A stretch of 52,769 nt of DNA from Lachnospiraceae bacterium (GCA_910574965.1 CAJTDB010000026.1:1-52769), one strand, 5' to 3'; shown: positions 15,453 through 24,740, counted from the first letter of the stretch. Notes: generated by a model not told the origin, from the sequence alone. Translations and numbers: made by a program.

Positions 15453-15881
15453 AAATCCGTAATTGATTTTTATGCGAGACCTGTTATGGGGAACTGGGAG
15501 GGGCAGGACATACCCGATATGTCTGCCGTCTTTTCGTAAACCGCAGGTTATGGTGCCGCCCTATAGGGAGGGACCGGGATGCATACGCTGTTTATGATTG
15601 TATTTTGTGTCAGGAGCTGTCCGGGCATCAGGAAGAACAGAGGATTTTTCCGATGCGGCATGGCAGTCTTTTGGCACTTTTTTGTTTTCCGACAGAGATG
15701 CCGGAGACAGGAAGTTGATTTGTGGGAGAGCCACACGCAGTAAGGAATGGAAGCCTGTATGGGATCATTCCTTTTTTTGTGCCGTAAACATACCAGAAAT
15801 GCCCGGATGGGCTTTGCCCGCATAAGCGGCTGGATAAAAAATCATCCGTGAAACGGAGAGAAAAGAAAGGTGGAAAGAAAC
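15453..15881 (+). ncRNA. Candidate structured/attenuated leader RNA
   Basis: This 430-bp stretch has no convincing gene. It carries a bulged hairpin with T-tract (arms 15502-15511 and 15519-15527, T run to 15534) and a strong terminator (AAGGAATG 15742-15749 with CATTCCTT 15766-15773, then T to 15778). Both lie between the promoter and the first coding start, so the operon could be controlled by readthrough, or the first 330 nt could be a separate small RNA. No known riboswitch class was recognised. Confidence 0.4.
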
Positions 15882-17033
15882 ATGAGTGGAACAAAGGTCT
15901 TTGAAGACAGCTATTGCGGCGTCTTCACAAAGCAAGATGAATTTCTGAAGTGCCTTGAGAGCATCGGGAGGAATTCCTTCTGGGAACGGAAGAAATCCAA
16001 AAACCTGCGTCTGGTGCCCATCACTGATGACAGCAGGGTAGCAGAGGAGCTTCGGGAGAAATATGCCGAGGAAGGACTGGATGAGGGAATCATCACAGAC
16101 ACCATCCTGAATACAGGGCTTCTCCTGAAAGTAAGGAACCAATATTATCCGGTGAGGTGCTGTGCGATCAAAAGCATCCTTGACCGGGCAGGCATTTCCG
16201 GGGCCGGGCTTCGCAGGGTGGAAAAAAACGTCTATGCGCGTATCCTGAACGACTGCCTGAAGGTGGCGAAGGGAGAAGCGCTCCTGCGCATTTCGGAAGG
16301 GAAGGTGAGCGCCGTACTGGGCGGAGACTGCCATGACTATGCAGTGCTGAACATGGAGCAGATCTTCATGCATTCCGTGGAATATTTTAATACGGAATTT
16401 AAGGGCTGCACCTGGCTGGGAGGATTTTATGAGCATGACATGGCATCTGCCTTATGGGAGCTGTCCGGGGAGGATAAGCTTCTGGAGGCGTACCAGGAGG
16501 AACTGCGCCTGCATGGGAAGGAACCGGAGGAAATGAAGCCCGCAGTGCGGATCACAACCTCGGATACTGGATCAGGCGGGGCGAACATCTATCCCATGCT
16601 CATCTCCGGAAACGGGAACACAACCATCAACCTGGGGAGCCCGCTGCGGCTCGGCCACAGGAACGGAACGCGCATCAGCGACTTTGACGAACAGCTGGAG
16701 ATGCTTTATGGAAAGTACCAGCTGGCGGCCGGAAACCTGGTAAAGCTGCTTTCGACGGAAATCTCCAATCCGGTCAACTGCATGAAAGGCGTCATGGACA
16801 GACTGGGGATTGCAAGGAAATACGAGGCAGAGGCCGTAGAGCTGTTCAGGGCCCAGTACGGGGAAGATCCCTGCACGGCCCATGAGATTTATTTCGGCAT
16901 CTCCGAGGTGCTGTACATGCTGGCCTGTGAAGGAGAGGAAGGAAGCAGGATTTCCAGGATGGAGGAGAACATCGCAAGGGCTTTATCCATCCACTGGACA
17001 GACTATGACATTCCAGGGGAATACAAATGGTGA
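15882..17033 (+). CDS. DUF932-like plasmid/phage protein
   Basis: A 383-residue cytosolic protein. The pattern of an early region with KSILDRAGISGAGLRRV and ARILNDCLKVAKGEALLRIS, a GKVSAVLGGDCHDYAVLN strand block and a later VRITTSDTGSGGANIYPMLI segment resembles the DUF932 (YfjQ-like) family common on plasmids, phages and integrative elements; I rate this match as moderate. Its function is unknown; neighbours are recombination and replication genes, so a DNA-maintenance role is plausible. I start at ATG 15882 (AAAGGTGG upstream) rather than GTG 15870. The next gene overlaps its end by seven bases. Confidence 0.6.
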   Translation: MSGTKVFEDSYCGVFTKQDEFLKCLESIGRNSFWERKKSKNLRLVPITDDSRVAEELREKYAEEGLDEGIITDTILNTGLLLKVRNQYYPVRCCAIKSILDRAGISGAGLRRVEKNVYARILNDCLKVAKGEALLRISEGKVSAVLGGDCHDYAVLNMEQIFMHSVEYFNTEFKGCTWLGGFYEHDMASALWELSGEDKLLEAYQEELRLHGKEPEEMKPAVRITTSDTGSGGANIYPMLISGNGNTTINLGSPLRLGHRNGTRISDFDEQLEMLYGKYQLAAGNLVKLLSTEISNPVNCMKGVMDRLGIARKYEAEAVELFRAQYGEDPCTAHEIYFGISEVLYMLACEGEEGSRISRMEENIARALSIHWTDYDIPGEYKW

Positions 17034-17452
17034 GAGAGACAGTGGAGATTACAGGAGAGGTTATCCAGGATGAGGAAGCCGGGGTCCCGGTGCGCTATTA
17101 TCATCTGGAGCGGGGTAAGTTTGACTGCGTGCAGAGCTGTCAGGGAGACCTGATCGTCATCTGCAATGCACTGGCAGACTATGCCGGGCTTCTGTCCGAA
17201 TACCTGGAGGAGGAAGGCGGGCAGATGGATGCCTGCGGACAGATCCGGTATGAGCTGCATATCGAACGCTGTCTGAAGATTCAGAAGCTCATATCGGAGC
17301 AGATCGGGTATGACCGGGAAGCAGCGATTGAAAAATGCAGGAAGAAAAACCACAGGAAAGACGAGGATGTGGGAGAGGATGCCGTGGTCCTGGCAGCCAG
17401 GCGGAAGCGCAGCGCTGCTAAGAAAGCGGCACAGGAACAGAATAACAGTTAA
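17027..17452 (+). CDS. Hypothetical protein in the DNA-processing operon
   Basis: A 141-residue protein I do not recognise. It has a beta-rich N-terminal half, a helical middle (IRYELHIERCLKIQKLISEQ) and a strongly basic, lysine/arginine-rich C-terminal tail (KKNHRKDED and RRKRSAAKKAAQ) that could bind nucleic acid. It overlaps the DUF932-like gene by seven bases, so it is certainly in the same operon. No signal peptide or membrane segment. Confidence 0.65.
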   Translation: MVRETVEITGEVIQDEEAGVPVRYYHLERGKFDCVQSCQGDLIVICNALADYAGLLSEYLEEEGGQMDACGQIRYELHIERCLKIQKLISEQIGYDREAAIEKCRKKNHRKDEDVGEDAVVLAARRKRSAAKKAAQEQNNS

Positions 17453-17515
17453 ATACAGCAGGCAGGATGGAGAAGGAACAGCCCTTCTCTTTTTTCTGCC
17501 GGGAAAGGAGCATTT

Positions 17516-18556
17516 ATGGGTTTGAACTTAAATTATGAGGCGGCGGTACTGGTAGATACGGAAAATTTAAGCCGGGAGGACTGGCTTTCCTGGCGCCGCA
17601 GAGGGATCGGCGGGAGTGACGCTGCCGCAGTCATGGGATTGTCGCCCTTCTGTACGAAGCGTGACCTGTACTATGACAAACGGGACATCCGGCCGGTCGT
17701 GGATGAGGAAGAGGATAACTGGGTGGCAAAGGAAGTCGGCCACCGCCTGGAAGAGCTGGTAGCGGAGATCTTCGGCCGGAAGACCGGGTTTAAGGTTTAC
17801 GCTGTCCGGAAGATGTTCCAGCATCCGCTCTATCCGTTCATGCTGGCAGATGTGGATTATTTCATTGAGTTTGCTGACGGGACAACAGGCATCCTGGAAT
17901 GTAAGACCACCAACTATAACTGCCAGAACAAGTGGAGCAATGATTCCCTCCCTGTTAATTATGAATATCAGGTGCGGCACTACATGGCAGTCCTGAATCT
18001 GGACAGGGCAATGATTGCCTGCCTGTATGGGAACAACGAAACTGAGTTTTTCATCCGCTGTGTGGAGCGTGACCTTGACATTGAGGAGGACCTGATTGCA
18101 GAAGAGGAATATTTCTGGAAAGAGAACGTGGAAAAAGCCGTAGAGCCCCCTTATACGGAGAAGCCGGACCTGGTACTGGAGAGCATCCGCAGGCACTGCG
18201 GCCCCGCAGAAAAGGATGCGGACCAGGTAAAGCTTGACCGGAAGCATATCCTCAGCCTGGAAAGGTATCTTAAGCTGAAGGAGGAAAAGGCGCAGCATGA
18301 GGGGGAAGCCAAAAAGCTGGACGGCCTGATGAAGGAAGCCTGTGCGAGGATCGTGGAGGAGATGGGGGTAAGCTGTTCCGGCGTCTTAAAGGACGGTCCG
18401 GTAGAGTATCTTGTTTCCTATAACCCGGCTTACCGTACCGGCATAGACAAAAAGGGACTGGAGCGCTTAAAGGTGCAGTACCCGGATATCTATGATGACT
18501 ATGTAAATACGACGGAGAGCAGGCGCTTTTCCGTAAAGAAGAAAGGAGCAGCATGA
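17516..18556 (+). CDS. YqaJ/lambda-Exo-type exonuclease
   Basis: A 346-residue PD-(D/E)XK nuclease of the YqaJ viral recombinase family. Motifs: GIGGSDAAAVMGLSPF (residues 30-45), GHRLEELVAE with the active-site glutamate (75-84), LADVDYFIE (Asp112), ECKTT (Glu128-Lys130), and the downstream YQVRHYM glutamine helix. Such enzymes digest one strand from double-strand ends to expose 3' single strands for an annealing protein. The C-terminal third (from about 240) is a charged helical extension. AAAGGAG lies before ATG. The candidate partner annealing protein is encoded at 22132 in the same operon. Confidence 0.88.
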   Translation: MGLNLNYEAAVLVDTENLSREDWLSWRRRGIGGSDAAAVMGLSPFCTKRDLYYDKRDIRPVVDEEEDNWVAKEVGHRLEELVAEIFGRKTGFKVYAVRKMFQHPLYPFMLADVDYFIEFADGTTGILECKTTNYNCQNKWSNDSLPVNYEYQVRHYMAVLNLDRAMIACLYGNNETEFFIRCVERDLDIEEDLIAEEEYFWKENVEKAVEPPYTEKPDLVLESIRRHCGPAEKDADQVKLDRKHILSLERYLKLKEEKAQHEGEAKKLDGLMKEACARIVEEMGVSCSGVLKDGPVEYLVSYNPAYRTGIDKKGLERLKVQYPDIYDDYVNTTESRRFSVKKKGAA

Positions 18557-18975
18557 TAAAGAAAAATGAACTGGTATATATCTGTTCCCCGCTGTCTGCA
18601 CCCACAGAACAGCAGATGCAGGAGAACATGAAGAAAGCATCCGAGTATGCAAAGCTTGTAGTCCGGCAGTTCCATTGCCGGGCCATTGCGCCCCACAGTT
18701 TCCTTCCGGCGTATCTGGATGACCGGATCCCGGAGGAAAGGGAAGCCTGCCTTGCATTCGGCATATCCGTGCTGAAGCTGTGCAGGGCGGTGATCGTCTG
18801 CGGGAACCGCATCAGCAGCGGGATGGAAGGAGAGATAAGGACGGCACGGGAATGCAGCATCCCGGTATACAGTCTCTGGGAACGCCCGGACGGGTTTGCC
18901 CTGGTAAGGGCAGAGGAAAGGAGGAGAAAAGATGAGGTGCAGATTTGTGCGGAAAATATTCTGCAACAAAGATAA
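18553..18975 (+). CDS. DUF4406-like (nucleoside deoxyribosyltransferase fold) protein
   Basis: A 140-residue protein starting inside the stop codon of the exonuclease gene (ATGA overlap). The sequence VYICSPLSAPTEQQMQENMK, AIAPHSFLPAYLDD, IPEEREACLAFGISVLKLCR and NRISSGMEGEIRTARECSIPV follows the DUF4406 pattern, a Rossmann-like fold related to nucleoside 2-deoxyribosyltransferases often found on phages. Its substrate is unknown. Its end overlaps the helicase start by 44 bases. Confidence 0.75.
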   Translation: MIKKNELVYICSPLSAPTEQQMQENMKKASEYAKLVVRQFHCRAIAPHSFLPAYLDDRIPEEREACLAFGISVLKLCRAVIVCGNRISSGMEGEIRTARECSIPVYSLWERPDGFALVRAEERRRKDEVQICAENILQQR

Positions 18976-21178
18976 CGGATACTGTGTCTTTGTGTTCCAT
19001 ACGATGGAGGAGATCCCAAAGGAGGCAAAGGATCCGCATTATACGGGGACAGGCGCAGAGTTCACCGCAAAGGGGGACAGCCTGCCCGACACGGATGCGG
19101 TGGAAGCCGACCTGCAGGGAAGATGGATAAAGGGGAAATACGGGCTCCAGTTCCAGACAGACAGCTGGCAGGAGATCCGGCCCCAGACAAAGGAAGGGAT
19201 ACAGGCCTATCTGTCTTCCGGGATGGTAAAAGGGATCGGGCCGCAGACCGCAAAGCTGATCGTGGAGCGTTTCGGTACAAGGACCTTCGACATCATGGAG
19301 CAGTATCCGGACAGCCTTCTGGAGATCCGGGGGATCACGCAGAAAAAGCTGGATGCCATCATGGACTCCTATCAGGAAAGCCGGACAGTCCGTGACCTTG
19401 CGGCACATCTGGCGCCTTTTGATGTTACCCCCAAAAAGATACAGAAGATTTATGAATGCTTTGGAAATGCATCCCTGGAGACAGTAAAGAACCAGCCCTT
19501 TGCCCTCTGCTCCGTCAGCGGATTCGGATTCCTGACCGTTGACAGAATCGCCAGGGCTACGGGATGCCGCCTGAATGATCCCATGAGGATTGACGGCTGC
19601 ATTGATTACTGCATGGAGCAGGAGCTGCAGCTGGGGAACCTTTATCAGGAAAAGCAGGTATTTCAGAAGAACGTATATAAGCAGCTGAATACCGGCTGCA
19701 GGGAAGAAGCTGTGACGGAGCTGGAGGTCTATCAGAGGCTCTACCAGCTGGTGAAGGAAAAACACCTCTACTATACGGAAGGGGCGCTGTACCCGGCAAA
19801 GCAGTACGGGTATGAGTGTGGTGCTGCCAGGGCGATTGCAGGCCTTTTAGCACAGGAATGTGCTGTGCCGGCAGGACTGGATATCCTTCTGAAGGAGGCC
19901 CAGCGGGAGCTTTCCCTCACTTTGTCTTCCAGACAGGAGGATGCAGTGCGGAAGGCATTTACCCATCTGGTATCCATTGTCACCGGAGGACCGGGGACAG
20001 GAAAGACCACCGTACAGAAGGTAATGCTCCATATCCATAAGAAGCTGGGAGGGACGGACATCCTTCTGACAGCGCCTACAGGAAGGGCAAGCCGGAGGAT
20101 GGCGGAGAGCACAGGGCACACAGAGGCCATGACCATGCACAGTGCCCTTGGGCTTACCTATGATGAAGACAGCGCGGAAATGGAAAGCATGCTGGAGGCA
20201 GGCTTTATCATAGCGGATGAATTTACCATGTCCGATATGCGCCTGTCCTATGAGTTTTTCTGCCACATCCGGAAAGGAAGCCGTCTGGTCCTGGTCGGAG
20301 ACATTGACCAGCTGCCCAGTGTGGGCCCCGGCAATGTGTTCCGGGAGCTGGTACAGTGCGGCGTGATCCCGGTGACAGTCCTTGACACGGTATTCCGCCA
20401 GGGAGAGGACAGCAGGATCATCACCAATGCACACCGGATGCAGGAGAACAATACTTCCCTGGACTACGGGGAAGGCTTTACCTTTATCCCGGCAAAGGAT
20501 GCGAAGACTGCGGGAGACCTTGTGGTGGAGCTGTACCGCACCTGTGCAGACCGTTATGGGATAGATCAGGTCCAGGTACTGTCCCCGTACCGCAGGAAAG
20601 GGGATGCCAGCGTCAATTCCCTGAATGAACGGCTGTGGGAAATCTGCAGCCGGAAAGGGAGCGGCAGCCTGGAGCTCCAGTCCGGGGGGCATACCTTCCG
20701 TACCGGGGACCGGATCATCCATAACAAAAACAGGGAACAGGTCAGCAACGGCGATATCGGCTATGTAACGAAAATCTATGAAGATGAGGACGGAACCAGA
20801 AAGGCAAGGCTTACCTTCTCAGACGGACGCAACGTAGACTATACCTGTGACGAGATGGATATGGTGGAACATGCCTATGCGACCACAGTCCACAAGAGCC
20901 AGGGAAGCGAGTACCCGGTCGTGATCCTTCCGTGGATCACAGCCTTTTACGGCATGCTCAAAAGGAATATCTTCTATACAGCCGTTACCAGGGCAAAGGC
21001 CCAGGTACTGATCGTAGGAGATAAAAGAGCGGTGGCGATGGCGATCCATAATACGGAATGTGACCAGCGCAATACCCGTCTGGGAGAACGTGTCATACAG
21101 GAATACAACAGACTGGAGGAGAAAAAGAAAGCCCTGCCGGAGGAAGACGGATACCGGCAGATGGTAATGAATCTGTAA
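18932..21178 (+). CDS. RecD2-type SF1B DNA helicase
   Basis: A 748-residue helicase of the RecD2/TraA class. N-terminal OB and helix-hairpin-helix region (GRWIKGKYGLQFQTDSWQEI, SGMVKGIGPQTAKLIVERFG near 96-115, and SVSGFGFLTVDRIA), then the ATPase core: Walker A GGPGTGKTT (352-360), Walker B ADEFTM (428-433), motif III GDIDQLPSVGPG (456-467), VFRQ, and the C-terminal UvrD_C_2 motif ATTVHKSQGSEYP with AVTRAK. RecD2 unwinds DNA 5' to 3'. GGAGGAG precedes ATG. Within this operon it probably works with the exonuclease and annealing protein in recombination or replication of the element. Confidence 0.92.
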   Translation: MRCRFVRKIFCNKDNGYCVFVFHTMEEIPKEAKDPHYTGTGAEFTAKGDSLPDTDAVEADLQGRWIKGKYGLQFQTDSWQEIRPQTKEGIQAYLSSGMVKGIGPQTAKLIVERFGTRTFDIMEQYPDSLLEIRGITQKKLDAIMDSYQESRTVRDLAAHLAPFDVTPKKIQKIYECFGNASLETVKNQPFALCSVSGFGFLTVDRIARATGCRLNDPMRIDGCIDYCMEQELQLGNLYQEKQVFQKNVYKQLNTGCREEAVTELEVYQRLYQLVKEKHLYYTEGALYPAKQYGYECGAARAIAGLLAQECAVPAGLDILLKEAQRELSLTLSSRQEDAVRKAFTHLVSIVTGGPGTGKTTVQKVMLHIHKKLGGTDILLTAPTGRASRRMAESTGHTEAMTMHSALGLTYDEDSAEMESMLEAGFIIADEFTMSDMRLSYEFFCHIRKGSRLVLVGDIDQLPSVGPGNVFRELVQCGVIPVTVLDTVFRQGEDSRIITNAHRMQENNTSLDYGEGFTFIPAKDAKTAGDLVVELYRTCADRYGIDQVQVLSPYRRKGDASVNSLNERLWEICSRKGSGSLELQSGGHTFRTGDRIIHNKNREQVSNGDIGYVTKIYEDEDGTRKARLTFSDGRNVDYTCDEMDMVEHAYATTVHKSQGSEYPVVILPWITAFYGMLKRNIFYTAVTRAKAQVLIVGDKRAVAMAIHNTECDQRNTRLGERVIQEYNRLEEKKKALPEEDGYRQMVMNL

Positions 21179-21222
21179 ACAGCTTCCTCCTGTATGTGGC
21201 AGATGCGAAAGAGGTTATGTAC

Positions 21223-22059
21223 ATGAAAAAAAGAGATTATCAAAAGGAGTTCTGCAGTCTCATCGACCGGCATGCCAGCCGGTATTCCAGATGGCAGATA
21301 TGGAATGATTTCCTGTATCTGACCGCGGCGGCCCTGGCAAACGTGTTTCCGGTGCCGGAGCGGGAAGAAAGGGAAAAACAGTACCTTTCGGTCATTGGCA
21401 GATATACAGCGGAGGAACAGAAAGTTTTTCCGGAGATGATGGCGCTCGTTACGCTGGCGCTGGATGAAAATCCGGAGCAGGATTTTCTGGGGAGCCTCTA
21501 CCATGTCCTGAACCTTCAGCAAGAACAAAAGGGGCAGTTTTTTACCCCCTATGACATCAGCAGGTTTATGGCGGAGATACAGTTTGCCGGACAAAATATG
21601 GAAAAAGAGCTGGAAAAGAAGGGGTATATCAGCGTGAACGATCCAGCCTGTGGTGCAGGCGCCATGCTGATCGCATTTGCCAATGCAGCGAAAAGGCATG
21701 GGATCAACTATCAGAAGCAGGTATTGTTTGTGGCCCAGGACATTGACCATACTGCAGCCATGATGTGCTACATCCAGCTTTCCCTTCTGGGATGCCCCGC
21801 AGTTATCATTATCGGGGATACGCTGGCAAAGCCCATGCTCCATCCGGATAATGATGTGTGGTATACGCCGTTCTATCATCTGAACCGCTGGAGATTTTCA
21901 CAGCGGCCCGGAATGGAAGAAACTGCAGAACGTGTTAGGGAAACAGAAAAGGACAGGATGCCGGAAGTGGTGGTGAAAGAAACCTGCCTGCCGGGAAATA
22001 TGGAGTTTGTGGAAGGCAGCGACGGCCAGTTCACATTCTCACTGAAAAAAGCATCATAA
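21223..22059 (+). CDS. N6-adenine methyltransferase-like protein without visible catalytic motif
   Basis: A 278-residue protein related to HsdM-type N6 methyltransferases: GQFFTPYDISRFMAE (104-118), the AdoMet motif I NDPACGAGAMLIAF (139-152), and AQDIDHTAAMMCYIQLSLLG (171-190). The expected NPP(Y/F) catalytic motif is absent; the chain passes from GDTLAKPM into DVWYTPFYHLNRW. Either it binds AdoMet or DNA without methylating, or the motif is atypical. I chose ATG 21223 (AAAGAGG eight bases upstream) over GTG 21196. It lies between the helicase and the annealing-protein gene. Confidence 0.8.
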   Translation: MKKRDYQKEFCSLIDRHASRYSRWQIWNDFLYLTAAALANVFPVPEREEREKQYLSVIGRYTAEEQKVFPEMMALVTLALDENPEQDFLGSLYHVLNLQQEQKGQFFTPYDISRFMAEIQFAGQNMEKELEKKGYISVNDPACGAGAMLIAFANAAKRHGINYQKQVLFVAQDIDHTAAMMCYIQLSLLGCPAVIIIGDTLAKPMLHPDNDVWYTPFYHLNRWRFSQRPGMEETAERVRETEKDRMPEVVVKETCLPGNMEFVEGSDGQFTFSLKKAS

Positions 22060-22131
22060 AAATTCAAGGAAAACACGGGAGGCGGATATTTATCTTACAG
22101 ATCCCCTCCCCACAGGAAAGGAGAGAAACAA

Positions 22132-23178
22132 ATGAGTGAAATGACAATGAACATGGGATCCATGTATGAGGAAGTACCGGAGATACAGAAGCTGAACAGG
22201 GTGGAAGGGTTCGATCCCAGAAGGTATATGCGGACGATCCAGGATGAGGGGCAGCCTGCCAGGTATTATCTGGATGTGGCTTTCCGCAAGCTCTGGTTCC
22301 GCCTGAAATACCCGGAGGGCAAGATCGTAAAACATATCCTGAAGCTGACAGACCAGGTAGCCATTGTGGAAGCAAGGGTGTACCTGAACCGGAATGACGA
22401 GCCGGATAATTTTATCTCCAACGCCCTGGCGCAGAAATATATGACGGCGGATACCCAGTTCGGGAACAAATATGTGGAGCTGGCAGAGACTGCCGCAGTA
22501 GGAAGGGCCCTGTCGGATGCCGGGTTCGGGCTGCAGTTTGCAGACCGGGAAGGAGACCTGGACCCGGAGGTAACGGAAGCCCCCATGGAGCGCAGGATGC
22601 TTCAGGGAGGAGGTATGCCGGAAGAGGAGAATACAGAGATTTTAAAGGAGACAGCAGGAGCCGGCCTTATGCAGGAAGCGTCAGAAGAGGATGTAAATAT
22701 CTCCGGACAATACGGGATAGAACAGTATATCCCGATGCCGGAAGAGGTAGGAGTGTCCATGGGAATGCCGCCTGCCATGCAGCAGAACCCACAGCCAGCG
22801 CCGACAGCCCCTGCAGGAGACAGCAGGAAGCGTCCCCAGGCTGCACAGACACAGAGCCGTGGTGTGGCAGGCGCCGGAAATGTACCGCAGGGAACAGGCG
22901 TTGCCGGAAACCGGGCGGGAGACAGGCAGAACCGGACGGACCAGACCGGGATCAGCCGGGAGATGCCTGTGGAGCAGATTTATGCGAAGCTGAACCGGGA
23001 TACGGCAGCGTCGGTGGTCATCCCCATGGGATACCATAAGGGGAAGACACTGGGCCAGCTGGCACTGGAAAAGCCCAAAGCGCTGGAATGGTATATCAGT
23101 TCCTACGGTGGGCCCGACAACCTGCTCCGCGCAGCGGCAAAGTTCCTGCTGGATGCGGCACTGGGACGGGCAGGCTGA
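22132..23178 (+). CDS. Candidate single-strand DNA annealing protein
   Basis: A 348-residue protein. The N-terminal ~150 residues (YYLDVAFRKLWFRLKYPEGK, VAIVEARVYL, VELAETAAVGRALSDAGFGL) resemble phage Erf/Sak/Rad52-like annealing proteins, where an AET.A.GRALA..GFG segment is typical. Residues about 150-295 are a low-complexity proline/glutamine linker; the last 50 (MGYHKGKTLGQLALEKPKAL) resemble the small DNA-binding module at the end of exonuclease X-like proteins. With the YqaJ exonuclease it would form a Red-like exonuclease/annealase pair. The family call is moderate. AAAGGAGAG precedes ATG. Confidence 0.6.
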   Translation: MSEMTMNMGSMYEEVPEIQKLNRVEGFDPRRYMRTIQDEGQPARYYLDVAFRKLWFRLKYPEGKIVKHILKLTDQVAIVEARVYLNRNDEPDNFISNALAQKYMTADTQFGNKYVELAETAAVGRALSDAGFGLQFADREGDLDPEVTEAPMERRMLQGGGMPEEENTEILKETAGAGLMQEASEEDVNISGQYGIEQYIPMPEEVGVSMGMPPAMQQNPQPAPTAPAGDSRKRPQAAQTQSRGVAGAGNVPQGTGVAGNRAGDRQNRTDQTGISREMPVEQIYAKLNRDTAASVVIPMGYHKGKTLGQLALEKPKALEWYISSYGGPDNLLRAAAKFLLDAALGRAG

Positions 23179-23280
23179 GGAGACAGTAAAAAAACAACGG
23201 ACGGCACACGTTACGGGCTGTCCTTATGTTAAAGAGGAGCAGTCCGGTATAAAAGCCGGACTGCAGAAAGGAGGAGAGGC

Positions 23281-24504
23281 TTGTATCAGGATTTACCATT
23301 TACCATCCGGGAGGTGGCCGGGATTCTGAACCTCCATGTGAGGCATAAGAATGCGGCGAGTCTGGATGTGGACTGCCCTTTCTGCGGAGAACACAAGGGC
23401 AAGCTGAACCTGAATCTGACAAAGAACGTATTCAAATGCAACCGGTGCGGGGAAAGCGGCGGCATGCTTTCCCTGTACGGAAAGATCTATGGCGTCGATA
23501 ACGGCACGGCCTGTAAAGAGATCAAGGAAGCGCTGGGACGGAATGAAAAAGCACCGGAATACCGGGTAAGGCAGGTGAAGATACCGCCAAAAGAATCGGA
23601 GATACCCAATGTCCCGCAGGCGGCGGATGAAGTAAAGGACAAAACCTATGCGATGCTGCTCTCCATGCTGCCGTTAGCCAGGCCCCATGAAGAAAATCTT
23701 CTGAAAAGAGGGTTTACCATGGAGCAGATAGAGGATAACGGCTACAGGAGCACGCCGGTCTTCGGTTTCCGGAAGCTGACGGAGCGCCTGCTGGAAAGCG
23801 GGTGCACGGTGGAAGGCGTTCCGGGTTTCTATCAGGAGAAGGATGGTGGGTGGAGCGTACATTTTTATCCAAAGTCTTCGGGCTTTATGGTGCCTGTGCG
23901 GAACCTGGACGGCCTGATCGTTGGCATCCAGATCCGTCTGGACCATCCCCGTGACGGCAGGAAGTATATGTGGCTCTCCAGTACCAACTATCCCATGGGG
24001 ACCTCTCCGGGCAGCCCTACCCATCTGGCAGGAAAGCCGGGGGACGGAACGGTCTTTATCACGGAGGGACCCCTGAAGGGGGACCTTGCCCACGCATTAT
24101 CCGGCAGGACCTTTGGCTGCGTCCCAGGAGCCAACCAGTATGCGAACCTTCCCCCGTTTCTCCAGAAAATGAAACTTCTGGGCACGGAGTTCGTGTATGA
24201 AGCCTACGACATGGACAAGCTGCTGAAGCCGGTCTGCAGGGGCGACTACAATGAGAAATGCAGGTATTGTGAAACTTACCGGAAAAACTGGAAGCAGGAG
24301 CGCATCCCATGTGAAAAGAAGGACATCAAACGCCAGAATATCCAGAGGGGCTGCCATAAGCTTGCGGAGATCTGCCAGGATATTGGGATGCCTATGAAGA
24401 TGCTGACCTGGGACTGCGACGTGGAAGGCGACTGGGCGGAGCATGTCAAGGGCGTGGATGATTACCTGTATGGGTTGGAACAGAAGAAAAAAGAGAGTTC
24501 ATGA
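23281..24504 (+). CDS. CHC2 zinc-finger primase with Toprim-like domain
   Basis: A 407-residue DnaG-like protein. The N-terminal zinc finger has CPFC (C32, C35) and CNRC (C53, C56) around LNLNLTKNVFK; after a linker, HFYPKSSGFMVPVRNLDGLI and VFITEGPLKGDLAHAL (glutamate of Toprim) with YEAYDMD (acidic DxD) mark a Toprim-like catalytic domain. Primases of this type on mobile elements prime lagging-strand or post-transfer synthesis. The start is TTG 23281, six bases after AAAGGAGG. A strong terminator follows, so this is the last gene of the operon begun at 15882. Confidence 0.85.
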   Translation: MYQDLPFTIREVAGILNLHVRHKNAASLDVDCPFCGEHKGKLNLNLTKNVFKCNRCGESGGMLSLYGKIYGVDNGTACKEIKEALGRNEKAPEYRVRQVKIPPKESEIPNVPQAADEVKDKTYAMLLSMLPLARPHEENLLKRGFTMEQIEDNGYRSTPVFGFRKLTERLLESGCTVEGVPGFYQEKDGGWSVHFYPKSSGFMVPVRNLDGLIVGIQIRLDHPRDGRKYMWLSSTNYPMGTSPGSPTHLAGKPGDGTVFITEGPLKGDLAHALSGRTFGCVPGANQYANLPPFLQKMKLLGTEFVYEAYDMDKLLKPVCRGDYNEKCRYCETYRKNWKQERIPCEKKDIKRQNIQRGCHKLAEICQDIGMPMKMLTWDCDVEGDWAEHVKGVDDYLYGLEQKKKESS

Positions 24505-24519
24505 AAATATTTGAGAACC

Positions 24520-24560
24520 GGAGTGGTCTTCCCGAAACGGGGGTTCCACTCCCTTTTTTT
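24520..24560 (+). terminator. Terminator of the DNA-processing operon
   Basis: GGAGTGG (24520-24526) pairs with CCACTCC (24546-24552) around an inner CCCG..CGGG hairpin, followed by seven T. Confidence 0.85.
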
Positions 24561-24562
24561 AT

Positions 24563-24740
24563 GCACACAATAAGTAAAATCTGCGGAATGTGTAAAAAAT
24601 TGTTGGCTTTTACTTAATCTGTGCGTATATAACAAGTGAAATACCCCGCAGCAAGCTACGGAGTATTCCACCCTCGCGGCAGTCGCCAAATATCCGCACA
24701 AGTGTGGCTGCTTGGCTCGTTGCTCGCGGGAATAAAAGAA
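24563..24740. promoter_or_regulatory. Repeat-rich candidate partition centromere and promoter region
   Basis: This region directly before parM contains a 17-bp imperfect inverted repeat (24563-24579 and 24608-24624; GCACACAATAAGTAAAA against its partner, two mismatches) with a 28-bp centre, and a hairpin of the type AATACCCCG..CGGAGTATT near 24650-24677. ParMRC loci keep the centromere, which is also the ParR-repressed promoter, exactly here. The assignment is by position; no obvious set of equal iterons is visible. Confidence 0.5.

Noticed and set aside
24563-24740. Origin of transfer
   Set aside because: Inverted repeats are present but no relaxase gene or recognisable nick sequence is nearby; a ParM centromere explains the position better.
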